The notes under the pieces are model-generated. The model was not told the origin of the DNA and ran no database searches. It saw nothing but the letters and a program-made list of their open reading frames with translations. A DNA stretch of 64,000 bases from positions 53,738,677 through 53,802,676 of the forward strand of contig CM048839.1 in assembly GCA_026545765.1 (NCBI GenBank), in the 5' to 3' direction. Positions 20,769 to 33,229 of this stretch are shown in pieces (position 1 is the first letter of the stretch; the number at the start of each line of letters is the position of its first letter). The DNA comes from Plantago major (taxonomy: Eukaryota > Streptophyta > Magnoliopsida > Lamiales > Plantaginaceae). A program made the position numbers and the translations under genes.

Positions 20769-22938
20769 TCTTCGATGTTGAAACCAAGAGTCGACTCAAC
20801 ATCACAGTCAACACTGGATGCAGAAAAGTGATGTGTTTTTTGTTGCCTTTGGATTTTTTTTATTTTTTTTGTGTGTGTGTCTATGTGCTTTCTGTGCTTC
20901 TGTACTGGTCTGTGGTTGTTCCTACTTTGTAGCTTACAGTGGTGATGCTTAGGGGTTGAAAGGCTATTTGAAATCAAGGTTGAAAGGGATCGAGTCTCTT
21001 GTGTGTTTGCTTTATGTAAAACCCACTTTTGCTGTTTTTCGCTATTTTTACTGCACTGACTCACACTTGATGTTGCCTCCGCCCTTTATGCTTAATAAAT
21101 CGATGAATTATGATAAAAGGGCTCAAGTGTTTCACGAGGATTGTGTTAAGGTGTTTCAAATACTATCCAGATATCGACGTACAATGTGTCATATGTCGTG
21201 AGGGTTGATGACCAGACATGAAACCGACACGCACAAAAGTGCCGATTCTCGTAATGTCAGCCGGTTCACTTTCCGAGTACCAAATTACCAAATGTGGTCA
21301 AATTGAGTGATTTTATGCCATGAGACGTAGGTTTGCTTAACTCCACATAGGCATCGGCTTTGGAGCGGATTCATACGTGTTCCAATTATTTGACACGGTT
21401 CACGGTCTCATGGTCACCCCCACTCAAACTTATGCTAATTGTTCAATTTACTTTTCGAGGCAATGTCGAGTGTGTTTCTTTGGTATTCCTTTCTCTCCGC
21501 TTTGCCTCGCAACATCGCTGGTGTTAATTGAACTCGCACATCTTGAGACTTGGTTTCGGCCGACTTACATTAAGAGTGGTCCGATTTCGATGTTGTCATC
21601 GATGTCGAGTCAACATTCAGTCAACATTGATCGTGCTTGAAGTACTATTTGCTCTTTTTATATGTGCCTCTTTTCGACCTTTCCGTGTTTTTGGGTTTGA
21701 GGGGAGTAGGTCCGAGGTGTTTCGTGCCTAAGGTGTTTCTTTCGGGTTTGGGGTTTTGCTTTCGTTTCTTGCATTTCAAGTCATTATTTAAGATCAAGAT
21801 TTTGGTCAACCTCCTAGGGTTTATCTGCTTATCCGATTACTATGACTTGACGGATAACTGCTTTTACTTGTAACTTTAATCTTTTATTAACCGTTATGCA
21901 CAGCTTCAGAGTATTGATATATATTTGCAGGATCGCTTAAGGCAAACCCAACAACACCCATCATGACCATCCATTCTTATCCTAACACCGCCTCCAGCCT
22001 AATCCAACCTCTATTCCCGACATCGCCTCCACCGATCCAAACTTTTTTCCCGCTTTGCTATCACCTTCCGCCAGGTTGAACTCATTGTTTTCAACATCAT
22101 TCTCCAACATTGCACGCTTCTTATTGCAGTCCTAGTCCACAACTCATTGCATGTCTTCTTGTCTCCTTCGTGAACTTGGTTGAATAACTGAGATATCTTT
22201 CTTCTCAAAAAAAGGGGGAGAGAGAAGAGATTGAACAAAAAGCTAACATACTTTATTTTGTTATATTGCTCTCGCCTAATGTTGAGGGGAGTTCTCAGTT
22301 TCATGCCCGTTATATTTGTTTGTGTCTAACAAGTTTGTTCAGTGTGTTTTGTGAAGAAAGACAAAGGGGAGATTCAATAGTGTAGGTTGATCGCAATGTT
22401 GTGTCAACATTGCGCATTTACTTTGTTTATCGTGACTTATATCGCGATTCTACGCAAGTTTGTCTTTATTCACTAACTATCGAAAAGTGAATTGTCAAAA
22501 GAAGTATGATATGATGCCCATGATGAGTTCAAAGGAGATGAGTAGACAAAGACATAAGAGGGAATTTGAAAGTGATATTTACAAAGAATGTCGAGTTCGT
22601 GTCGACTCAACATTGTCCATCAAGATTGATCGATTGCACTTTATCTTTCAGCCCCAACAAAGGATTCCTCTTGACTTGTTTAAATCCTACTTGTTTGATT
22701 TGACTAACAACCTGTTTTAGGTTGTGTGAAGAAAGATAATTTGAAGATGAAAATTTAGTTAGTGCACTTTTGTTTAATTTTCAACTTTTAATATAATAAA
22801 CAACTCAATGTCAGTTGTTTTTTTTTTTTTATTTTTTTGGATATATATCATTGGGCTCCAACATGCTTATTGATCAAAAGGATCAAATGAGCCAAAAGAA
22901 TGTTATTGCTTGATGAAAGACTAAGATTAAGGGGAGAT
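20769..22938 (+). other. Long 3' region of unit 2
   Basis: Counterpart of 15392-17600. The middle purine tract seen in unit 1 (about 17392) is replaced by a diverged AT-rich stretch near 22730-22850, including a T-run of 14. The 1st tract reads GGGGAGATTCAATAG (about 22370). Several palindrome half-sites have TCGAG or GTCGA in place of TTGAG or GTTGA. Confidence 0.6.
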
Positions 22939-23819
22939 TGAAAATGCAAGTTGCACTTGATTAGTTAATCTTATCTTTCATGATTCAATTCAATGTTTGT
23001 GTTTGTTGTTGTTTAGAACCGCAGGATTTCAATGTTGTGCAAATAGTGCTTATATTGCAAATAGTGTCGATACAATGTTGGAACAACATTACGGACAACA
23101 ATGCAGACAACATAGAAACAAGGTGCCAATTGATTGATGACTTGGACCGAAGCAATCAATTCAATTTCGCAGAATAAGGAAAGAGTTCGAGTTGTTTGGA
23201 CATAAGGAATGCAATCTAAAGAGAGAATCTTTCAAGAATATTGTTGAAGAAAGCAAGAAGGAAATATATTGTTGAAGACACTAATATGGGAATTTCCTTC
23301 TAGTCGATTATCAAGAAAACAAGAACATGGAAAATTGCCTTTGCCGAGATCCTATCGCTTTTCGACTTGATGGAGCCGCCGATATCTCAAGTATATATAC
23401 AAGGATTCAATGAGCAATCATCGAGCCTTTCTTGATGATCAATCGAGATTTTATTAAAAGAGTTTAGCTTCTTGTTTTCGCTAGCTTTAGAGTTTGTCTA
23501 AGAGTATTCATTGTTGAATAACTCTTTCAAACATCGACCTAGAATAGCTTTTACCGCTTGGTTCTTCTAGTTAGTTTTGGTTGTTTAATCAATCGTCTGT
23601 GATTGTATTAAACCCACTTGATTAGATCTACTTTTCCCGTCAAGAGATATTTTGTTTCACGCACGCCAATATATTCTTCTATATATTGGTAATAGAAGTT
23701 TCATTCTTATTCATCCGCCGCCATCTGCTTGTTATGTTGAAGACAATGTTGAACAACATTGTCGCAACATTGTCTATTGATCTTGTTTCAAGTACCAATC
23801 CGAATCCTAAGTTCTAACA
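22939..23819 (+). repeat. LTR 3 of the tandem element
   Basis: Starts TGAAAATGCAAG after a purine tract AAGGGGAGAT (one G fewer than at LTR 2) and ends GTTCTAACA. The first CAATGTTG palindrome is rearranged here: about 23030-23060 reads GTGCAAATAGTGCTTATATTG instead of the intact palindrome. Confidence 0.88.
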
Positions 23820-23989
23820 ATTGTCATCTATTAAAATGTATCCGAGAGTATGATCTTCCGACAGTACAGCTTTACGAGTAAGATGCAACTTTACGTATAA
23901 AGAATTTCGTAAACAATCAAAGATTACAAAAAGTAATAAAACATACTAAGTAAATTAGAACAAATGAGAGTCCAAGCTCCAAGAGAGTA

Positions 23990-26900
23990 TTCTAATGTTA
24001 CTAGTCTTCAAGTCTTCGTAAACACAACTGGGTTCGATACCTCAAGTTCTTCAAAGACCTTTCTCGATCACCGACATGATCATCCACTTTTCTCGCATTC
24101 TCGACATAGTCATAAAGAATCCTTCCGATAGAGAGCTCATTTTCCGGATAAGTCACATATTTCATGGTAACTCTGCCAAGCTTGTGATTCTTCCGCAGGA
24201 AATGTTCGACCTGTATACTTTCCCTGCACCTGCATGGTCTACTTGCAAATTGAGATAGGTTGAAATATCAGATATTTCTTCCAGATAGTGTATATCATCT
24301 AGGTATTCATCCAATGTCATATAGAATGACTCATAGGTTGAAACATCTAGTTTGTTCTTCCCGTCGTAGCTACCATCCAGCTTTTCTTACCTTGTGTACA
24401 TCATCGTGTTTGGTAAGGATGCAAAAGAAAGATCCATCTTTCCGCTTCATTCCTCTTTTCTACTTCAACGCTTAACTGTGCATGAAGGTGCTCGTGTTTT
24501 AGCAATTCCGCTTTCTCCATTTCGTGATCCGTCGAGGATGGAGTTGAAACTTATCATTGACAAGTAGATGTTGTAGTTCCGTAATCCAATACCTCTTTGT
24601 TCGTAATGCACCTATATGAAGATTCTTCATTACTAGTCTTCATATACTCAATGTGGGCATCACCGCCTTTCTTGATGTGTTTCATTGTTTATTCCGCCAA
24701 ACCGAAATCCTCCTCGCTTTTCGCTTGTGGCCTTCCGTCAGAGATCCTATAACCCTTTCTTCCGCCAATGGGTCAGGCTGTGGATGTTCTCAGATAGACT
24801 TGGTGTTGTATGAGTTCGGCCTAAGGCTTTCACGCCAGAGGAGGTTGTGAAGTAGTTGTCTCTTTTTGTGAAGTGGATGTTCATCGTAATCATCCTCATC
24901 ATCATTGTAGTCCAAAATTGAGACTTGCAGCTTTCTTGGCCTCTTACTTCTCCTTCTTCCTTTTCTTCTTCGTAAGTCCTCTTCTTCTCGAGATTCTAAG
25001 GACTTGGTTCCCTAGTGACTATACTTCACCTTTCCGTCAAGTTGATCCGGAACAACTTCTTCAAAGTGGTGTTCCAGGGTGTCCTTAATGACAAGTCGAT
25101 TTGAGGAGGAGGATTTGATTGTTTTCTTTTCTTCCTCCGCCTTTCCGAGGCATCTATTCTTCCCCTTAGTCATGAATGATCGACTCATGATAGCATAAGC
25201 TTCGTAGAGAGTGTCAAAGTTTTTCCGAGATTGTTGTGCACCCACTAATTCTTGAAGTTCTTTCTTCACTCGTTGTTCCGCTCTAACCAGCCTCGCCCTT
25301 TCTCGCTGAAGTTCTTCAAGCTGCCTTAGGATGGCGCTGCTTGCAGGACAACATGGTCGGCTTCATTCAATGTCGCATTAGCATTGTTACAATCCTCATC
25401 CTCGCCAACCCTAGGTCTTTCCGAGAGAGAGCGATGTCGTTGCTCGTTGAGTAAAGCAAAGCCCAAAGGCTTCATCTCTTCGGGACGGATTTTAGCACTT
25501 CAGATTCGGGCAACTAGTGTCTTTCCGAGTTCTAAAAGACACTGCTCAGACTTGCTCTTCACTTCTTGAACTACTTGGTGCGTAGAATATATGAGGAGCA
25601 AGTAGGCTCTTTCTTTGTGATGAGTGACAAGTCTCTCATTTTCTCGCTTCAAAGATCAAGTTGTGGGTTTCAAAGATCACTATCATAATCCTTTTCGATT
25701 GTTTGCAGATTGACAATCTTCTTCCGCTTTCCATCAAGTGTGCCGCCTTCCGAGAAGATGTAGAAGGTCTTTCCGATGCGCCTCAAAGATCATGCTCTTC
25801 ATCATCATTGTCATCCATTGCATCTATTTCAAAGAAATGTGACAACAATGGCATTCTTCAAATTTCTTTGCTCATCTAGACCAATTCTTCGCATTAGCTT
25901 CTTCGAGCTTTTGATTTTGGCTTCCTTTTCATCAACAAGAGCTTGAGTCTCAATGTTGATTCTCTTCTTCTTCCAATACCTTCTCGAGTTGTTCAATCCA
26001 AAACTCAAGAAATTAAATTTCTTCTATGGCATCATTGTGTTCAAATTTTGTCGGTATCTTGATGAGACTGGGAGGTGATGATGATGGAGCTCGAGCAATT
26101 GAGGAGTAGCCTTTTCCACTCTCTTTGCTAGCTTTCTCAATCCCGCCTTGTCCAGTCAGGGATCATCATCATCATCACTCTTGTTCTTGTTTCTGGTTCG
26201 ATGCTCAGAGGAGGTTCTTGATAATCATTTTCGCCCATCTCCTCGCTATCTTCTCGAAACCAAAGTTGATCACATTTGGGAATGTAATCATCCTCCCATT
26301 AACTTCTTCTTGTTCAGCAGGATAAGTAGTGAGTTGTCGGGCAAGGCAGTGATGGGTAACCATCCGCCTGGTTTGAGCATCCGCAGACTTGAAATCGCTA
26401 TAAGTCTTTGTGCTACTTCATGAATGAAGTCTTCATGCATTAGAGTGGCAAATGAGTAGGACTCAGGGAACAATGCATGGATATAATCCTCCGATTTAGG
26501 GAAATTGCTCTTTTCGGGACGCCGACATTTCGCTACTTCGTAAAGGTCACCTTCTCGAAGTTTCGCCATTGTTCAAGCACTTGACATGTTTCTTTAAGGT
26601 GTGCTTCGAAGGCCTCGAGTAAATCAACTGCACTAGACTTTGAGCCCCGAAGAAAGTGTTCAAGTTAGTTTTGTTCAAACCACTTGTGTTAGTATCTGCG
26701 TATGAGCTCGAGAGCATACCCGTAGAAACACTAGCTCATCCGCTGATTTTTGCTCATTGGGCACAGAGGCCTCAGATACTTTGGTGAGGAGAAGTTTTAT
26801 CCTCATCAACCTTTCTTTCCGCTTGAACCCGAGAGTTAAAATCAAACATGTTTAGAAACTTTAACATAAAAGATAGTGGAAAAGTGCTTCGAGACTTCAC

Positions 26901-29001
26901 TTACTTCCACGTGAGGAAGCTCAAGAAGATGTTCCTCGTAAACCTTGGGGTTTCGCACATTTTCCGCAGACATCGATTGTTCAAATAGCTTTAGTTTCTT
27001 TTCGAGGAGATGACACAACTGCTTTCTCCATCCAATTGTTCTTCCGACCGAGCTGTAAGAACAAACATAAGAGATTTTAGTAGGGTTTTCCAGAGCATTC
27101 ATTGAAGAAGACTATTATAGATTACTTACCTTCTCAGCAGAAGGCTCAGTAAATACTTCCTCAGAAAGCTTTTCAGCTTCTGGAATCTCTAGGTTTTGGG
27201 GTGTTGGTTCCACCACCACTACTTCCTCAGCTTGAGCTTAAGAAGAGGCATTAAGAATATTAGAACATAAGAGCAATTTTAGTTAGTTATTTCTTGTTCA
27301 GAGATAACTTTACTACCTGGGATGTGCTCTTCTTGATGTTCCGAGGTTGAGGAACCTCTTCTTGATTCAAGGGGTGGATAGGTTTTCTTCCTAAAGTGTG
27401 TCTCCAAGTCGGCCAGAATAAATACAATTTTATGAGTAACAAGTTAACATACAATTATGTCGACATGTTAGATACAACTATCTCAGAATCTAATAAAGTC
27501 GATGATCATTGATCTCTAACTTGTGGTGATTCCATGCCTTTCAGGCTCGTTATTGATCTCCTCCGCAGATCATTCGAGTCTCCATCTCGCTTGATCCTTT
27601 TCCGAGAGTTGAGCTCTCGTAGTTGAGGAACCTGCTCAAGAACAGGTTTTCTTCAAAGAATATTAAGTCGGCATTGTGAATGTGGAAGCAATGGCAACAT
27701 CTTCCATCATTCTATCTTCCTCACCCAGCCTTCTTCTTCTTGTCAAGTAGGGGCTCTTTTCTCAAGAGCCGAGCTTGAAGCTCCTCCACGGGTCTCATAT
27801 TGAACCTTTGAGTACTTTTGCAAGTACTTCATCATCCTCGTAATCACTATTCTGTGTTGGTGCACTCCATCTATGATATTTCTATCATCTCCGGAGAGTT
27901 CGGAGCATTCGTTCGTGACTCTTGGGGAATTCTGATTTGCTTTTCGAAGGCCCAACATCTTCTCGAGACCTTGCTCGTAAGGTCAGCTTCTTGTATGATT
28001 AGGGACTTGGAGGCTCTTTTGCTATGAGTCCTTTTTCTCGCAACCGGAGGTTTAGCTTTGGCTCGTAGACCTCCTCACCTTGTCGTGCTTTTCTTCTTCC
28101 GCTTTCCGAAAAGTGCTCAAGAATAAGTTTCTCCTTTTCTTCAAAAGCGTGTCCGAAAAGGAGTTGGTGACTAGGATTTACCGCTTCTCGAGAGTGATTC
28201 CAATTGTTTCCGTAATGTACAGATTCGAGACCAGTGCATATCGCCTTCGCTCAAGAAGGCCATTGATGATTTTGGGATCAAATTCTCAATATGTCCAAGG
28301 AATTTGTCAAGGCATTTCCAATTGAAGTGGATTTCGCCTATTCTTCTCGCTCGTAAGATGCATCATCATCCATCTCTCCATGCTTATCCGGTCTACTCCA
28401 CCTTTGTTGCCATCAAAGCAACGGACCGTATTAAGAGCTAAAGTACTCCAAAGAGCTTCGAGATGACTAGTTCGATGGCCTTCGTAACAAAGTCTCCGGC
28501 AACCTTTTGCATTTTCTAACCGGATTGCTTCAAATAGCTCTTTCGACGCCAATCATGGAAGGCCCTTGATGTTGATGTCTTCAAATGTTCCTCGATTTTC
28601 AATCTAATATCTTGCGTAAAGTCTTGCGCCTAGAACAATATTCGTCCTCGACTTCACCGCATGTATTTTTCTTCTTCATCATTCACAACTTTTGTGAAGA
28701 TTTTGAGTTGTTATAGAACTCCAAAGACATCCAAAGGTGATGATAATCGGGTGCAAGCATAGAAGTTGTAAATATGGGAATTCTTCAAGATTCTAATATC
28801 GCTTCTTTCCGTTTTGAAGATATAACCGGTACATATCTCTTTACTAGAAAGGCTCCCAATTCATTTTGTGTTTAGGGTTCCAAATCGATGGGGTAACTTT
28901 CCTGTATATGCTTATTCAACACCTTAAGTTCCTTTCCTCCTTGCTTTTCAGGTGAGCAGGATGTTGCCTTGTGGTTCTCGGTGGTCATCTTCGGTGCCAT
29001 C
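23990..29001 (-). pseudogene. Extra gene downstream of pol in the SIRE-like element, intron-containing
   Basis: The reading starts ATGGCACCGAAGATGACC at 29001 on the minus strand, preceded by CTATATAAGAG, like the start of the 61891 gene in the plus-strand copy (ATGGCCTCC). Matching pieces follow: a frame at 28307-28552 with a short run like RCFDGNKGGVDRISMERWMM, corresponding to HRCFDGLQGGADQISQERWI in the other copy. From about 27700 to 24000 there are acidic, coiled-coil-rich pieces in many frames. Good splice signals separate exons, for example intron 27053-27129. The function is not known. SIRE/Maximus elements often carry an envelope-like frame here, but no signal peptide or membrane segment is obvious. 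The 3' limit is unclear. Confidence 0.6.
27053..27129 (-). other. Candidate spliceosomal intron in the extra gene
   Basis: On the minus strand the exon ends GAGAAG and the intron starts GTAAGTAATC and ends TTTGTTCTTACAG. It is 77 bp and AT-rich, with stops in frame. The upstream exon (about 27130-27231) encodes 34 codons beginning AEEVVVVEPTPQ if the acceptor is CAG|GCTGAG; the genome reads CAAGCTGAG at that place. The plus-strand copy has the same arrangement at 63779-63969. Confidence 0.65.
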
Positions 29002-29192
29002 TCTTATATAGAGTTTAGAGGAGTGTTTTCAGATGAATATTGCACAATTAATCGAGATTAGTCTATCTTTTCGTAAGACCGCACAAGAAGTTGAGTTTTG
29101 CAGAGGGTTTTGCGTAAATCTTGAGAGATTTTTGCTTTTGATGCAAGTTTGAAATTTCGAATTGGTAAAAGTGTTTGTCTTTGCCCAAATCC

Positions 29193-29204
29193 TATATATA
29201 TATA
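29193..29204 (-). promoter_or_regulatory. Putative internal TATA box for the extra gene
   Basis: TATATATATA on the minus strand, about 190 bp before the ATG at 29001. The same box lies about 190 bp before the homologous ATG in the plus-strand copy (61690-61700). The position is conserved between two diverged copies. Confidence 0.5.
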
Positions 29205-29954
29205 GCGCATAAAATGTACATAGATATGCGTCTTTGCATCGTGATAGGCGTGGTACGCCCTTTGTACTTCATTAAATGCGAGGGGGCCATGTCGCATTTC
29301 TCAACATACATTACTTGCTTTGTTTTAATCTCAACCGCTGAGATCAAACGCTTATTCATCAAGGGCTTATATTGAATATCTTGTAATGATATCTATCAAC
29401 AAATGGTAATGTGCCGATTTGATGGATTTTTAATATGCTACATCTATCAGGTCACTTAGTAAAGAGTAGGAACACTTAATCGCTTGAGCTTATCATTCGA
29501 GTGTCAAGTCCTTATCTATATATTGTTTATCATGAAAATGGTAAAATACAAGACATTGCACATGTTTGACTTTCGTAACTTATACCTTTCGGGCTTTGTG
29601 TGTCCATTTCTCTTATGACTACATAGCTTTCTCAATTCAAGTGTCAAGCTTCAGCTTGTTCGAATGTATTCGACCCACTCAAGAAGTAAGTTCTAGTTTT
29701 ATTTGCTTATTTAGTGTAAATTTTTGTCTTCTCGGATACCTGCCCAGAAATGTTTGCCTTTCTCGAAAGTGTTGCTACCGTAAACCTTTGCATCACTTCT
29801 TATCAACTCGCTTTCTCGAGAACCCGCTCGTAAGCCTACCACTTATTCGCCTTTTTAGAGATTCAGACAATTTTCAGTCCTTAGGCAACTCCATTAATCC
29901 AAGATTATGTCTTAAGGTCAAGAACCGCTTTCTTGTAAGGGCTTAGTGAAGATA

Positions 29955-30320
29955 TCTCAAGTTGGTCTTCCGTGCTAATCTTGAGTATCTCTATATCGCT
30001 TTCTCAACATGGTCTCCGGCGAAGTGGTGTCTAACATCAATGTGCTTTGTTCGCATGGAATTTGGGGTTCGTGTGATTGCAATAGCACTTGTGTTATCAC
30101 GTAAAATGGGAGTTTTCTTCATCGAGTCCATAGTCTCGAGTTGTTGTTGAATCCACATAATTTGTGTTGCACAACAACCAAAGCAGAATATATTCAAATT
30201 CCGTGGTAGAAGTTGCAATTGAGTTTTGTTTCTTGCTAAACCATGAGATAAGTCTAGTTCTAAACCCATGTTCCCGAGGTATTTTCCTATCAAGCATTGA
30301 TCCAAAGAAAATCAAAGATC
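29955..30320 (-). pseudogene. Copia RNase H, broken
   Basis: Frames overlap from 30315 downward. RLISWFSKKQNSIATSTTEF and EYI in one frame correspond to the family's core with its catalytic Glu, followed in another frame by the segment with NTSAIAITRTPNSMRTKHID and VRHHF. The order matches the intact RNase H of the plus-strand copy at 60670-61116. Two frame changes interrupt it. Confidence 0.8.
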
Positions 30321-30599
30321 CGAGTAACCACCAAACTCAATCCACTTTCTTTAGGATACCACAAACCTACATCTATCGTACTTTTCACATACCTTAATAT
30401 TTTCATAGCAATGTTGTAGTGTGATTGCATCGATTTGTTTCAAATCTAGCACACACTCCAACCGCATATTGAATATCGTGTCCGCTAAAGAAGGTAAAGT
30501 AGTGAACCTATCAATTTCCTATACTGTGTTCATCAACACTCTTATCCGATTCAAGATAGGTCATCTCGGTTCCTATGCTCATAGGTATCTTAGCATTCT

Positions 30600-31640
30600 T
30601 TTCAAGGCTTAAGTTTGAACTTTGTGAGCATGTCTTTGCATACTTTGTCCGATTAATATTCCATCATCGAGTTGCTTGACTTGCAATCCTAGGAAATAGT
30701 TCAATTCTCCCATCATGCTCATCTCAAACTTACTTTTCATGAGATTTGCAAAGTCATCACAAAGTTGCTTGTCCTTAGATCCAAATATGATGTCATCAAC
30801 ATATACTTGAACTAAGAGTAGTTTCCCATCATGGTTTAAAGTAAATAAAGTTTTATCAACTTCACCTTTCTTGAAACCACTTTCCGTAGGTATTTTGGCC
30901 AAAGTGTCATACCATGCTCGAGCCTGTTTCACCATAAAGATCTTTCTCAGAGCTTATAGACCATTCTACTTTTTGAGGAAACTTCAAAACCAGTGGTTGT
31001 TCAACATAGACTTCCTCAAAGAAGTTCACCATTCAAGAATGCACTTTGACATCCATCCGATAAACTTTAAAGTCTTTATGAGTCAAAGGCTAGAAAGAGT
31101 CTTATTGCATCCAACTGAACCAGTGCATATGACTCATCAAAATCTAAACCTTCACCGGGTTAATCCTCGCAACCAACCTTGCTTTGTTTCCAGTTATTTC
31201 ACCAGATTCATTCATCTTGTTTCAAAACCCACTTAGTTCCAATCACGTATATTCCTTCTACAAATGGAACTAGTTTCAGACTTTGTTTCTTTCAAACCGA
31301 TCCAACTCTTCTTGCATTGCGTAGATCCGCCTTGGTCTCTTAATGCTTCTTCAATGTTTGAGATAAAACATCCAAAGAGAGAATTAGCATTTTCAGCTAT
31401 TGCTCTCCTAGTCCTAACACCTTGATTGATTGGTCCAATTACATCTTTTGCAGGATGATCCTTGATTTATCTCATCATGGGTTTAGGGCTAGTAGGGTCA
31501 ACATCTATGTGATCTGAATGTGACTCACTATGATTATGACTTGATACATCTTCAGTATCTGTGACATATTGCACCTCGTAAGGGTCAGGAATGTCCGACA
31601 CTTTCTCGCAGGAGAGCTCGACATGCCCGCCGAGAGGTCA
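30600..31640 (-). pseudogene. Copia reverse transcriptase, broken, with intact YVDD motif
   Basis: A 108-residue frame (30609-30935) contains ARAWYDTLAKIPTESGFKKG, LFTLNHDGKLLLVQVYVDDI, and GELNYFLGLQVKQLDDGI. These are the central and C-terminal parts of copia reverse transcriptase, with the catalytic YVDD present. The upstream part (about 30940-31480) is recognisable only in short frames, such as the one with the KQTRSETSS-type segment near 31280. The corresponding protein of the plus-strand copy lacks one Asp of this motif. Confidence 0.82.
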
Positions 31641-31699
31641 TTTCGCATTAGCTCTCCGATGAACATCTTCGCCTATTTCGGAATTCTCATAGGAAATTC

Positions 31700-33010
31700 T
31701 TCATCATGTCCGAGAATCATCTGTTGTTACTAGGCATTTCATGCTTTTCTTCGTCAGAGTCATCATCTCTTTCCACAATGATATTTTTCCTTTCTGAGAG
31801 TTCCTCTTCAGAATCCTTTATCATTAGTTCCTTGAACCTTTCTGAGAGTTCATCAGCAAGGGGTGTTTTCGCTTCCTTCATAGAATACAACATGAACCGA
31901 TTCTTCAATCTTCTTTGTTCTTTGTTGTAAACTCAGATGCTTTGCTATTCATAGAATAACCAAGAAACACACCTTCATCCGCCTTTTGGTTGAAATGTTC
32001 TTAGATACTCTTTTCCATTGTTAAGAACAAAACATCTACAACCAAATACTTTTAGATGTTTGATATTAGGGGTCTACCAACCAAGAGTTCATAAGGGTCT
32101 TGTCATGGTGTTTGTTTATCAAACATCTGCTCGAAAGTGTAGCATGTCAGGTTTACGCCTTCAACCCAATAAACTTCACTTATCTCAATGTCGCCTAGCA
32201 TTGTCCTTGTCGCTTTCTTTAATTGTTCTATTTTTCTTTCTCGCAACACCATTTTGTTGTGGTGTTCTTACAGAGGAAAGTTGGTGTTGTATACCTTGTC
32301 GGTACAAAACTCCTTAATGTAATCGGGTCGACAAACTCAAGATCATGGTCTGCTCGATTGCAGATACCTTGTCATTTTTCATGACTTGCTTATTCAAAGA
32401 AGTTTGGTATCTCCACCCTTGCATCGATTTAGCTTCAGAAAGACAACCAAGTGAATCTTGAGATGTCATCTACAACAACAAGACTATACTTCTTTCCTCG
32501 CATAACTAGTTACGTATGATTCAAAAGATCCATGTGTAATAGTTGCAGTGGTCTAACACTAGAGTGTCGGATTTTGACTTGAAAGAGATCTTTGATTGTT
32601 TCCCCATCCGACAGTGCGTAATGTATACCATCCTTTTGAAAGATGTTTTGGGAAGGCCAACCACTAACTCTTTTCGCAAGTTTGTTCGTAGTTTTGAAAT
32701 TCAAGTGACTCATTCTTTGTGACATAACCAAGGTTTTCTCAGTGACTGATTGACTCACCATGAGACATTCTTCAACAGGGTGATGCCCAAGGCAACATAA
32801 AGATCGCTTTTCGCCGAAAGCAACCAAGACCGTTCGCTTGACTCATCATTAATAAGTTTGCAATACTTTGCTTTGAATTTCACAAGAAATCCTTGTCTGC
32901 AAACCGCTCATGCTAAATAGATTATATTTCAAACCCTTAACATGTAATACATCGTTGATAGTTAAAGATCCTAATTTGACGCTACAAATCCAATAGAGGG
33001 ATTTAATTCT
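31700..33010 (-). pseudogene. Copia integrase, broken
   Basis: Going along the minus strand: TINDVLHVKGLKYNLFSMS (GAG-pre-integrase) near 32920-32975, MSHLNFKTTNKLAKR near 32680-32725, and SSVRPLQLLHMDL near 32530-32570, which precedes the first catalytic Asp segment of the integrase core. Downstream pieces near 31720-31910 match the C-terminal region after the core. The integrase should join the cDNA to host DNA; several stops and shifts break this copy. Confidence 0.78.
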
Positions 33011-33014
33011 CCTC

Positions 33015-33180
33015 CAAAGAACTGATGTCCGGTCCATTGTTGCAAGCTTTGTAGTCGATCAGATTTGCTTTGTCTCCGTCATGTGCTTTCCGCATCCACT
33101 ATCAAATAGCCATCGAGCCTTAGTCCAAGAGGCATTCGCATAAACAGAAACAGAGTTAGGTTCTTGCTTCGTAGATAGAA
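33015..33180 (-). pseudogene. Copia aspartic protease remnant
   Basis: The minus-strand frame reads RWLFDSGCGKHMTE near 33070-33115. This is the copia protease start with the catalytic DSG triplet. The remainder of the protease merges into the gag-pre-integrase frame. The equivalent in the plus-strand copy is near 57840-57880. The enzyme would cleave the Gag-Pol polyprotein, but the frame is interrupted. Confidence 0.7.
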
Positions 33181-33229
33181 CCATTTAGACTAAACATTCT
33201 TCTAGTAGGAATCCACATTTTAATGAATT

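Larger units (their letters stand above)
12193..23819 (+). mobile_element. Tandem non-autonomous copia retrotransposon: LTR-internal-LTR-internal-LTR
   Basis: Three LTRs (12193-13078, 17601-18480, 22939-23819) in the same orientation alternate with two internal regions of 4.52 and 4.46 kb. Outer flanks are GTTGT (12188-12192) and ATTGT (23820-23824), a one-mismatch target duplication, so the whole tandem behaves as one insertion. Each internal region holds a gag gene and an RNase H remnant, but no protease, integrase or reverse transcriptase. It lies inside the 3' part of the SIRE-like element, in opposite orientation to it. The arrangement is expected from unequal recombination between LTRs of two copies. 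Confidence 0.9.

Noticed and set aside
12193..23819. Two independent insertions of the same element side by side
   Set aside because: The middle LTR is single and serves both units, and there is no target duplication between the units.
24076..28552. Plus-strand open frames in the 24-28 kb region
   Set aside because: They are short, Ser/Phe/Leu-rich complements of the acidic, Lys/Glu-rich minus-strand extra gene.
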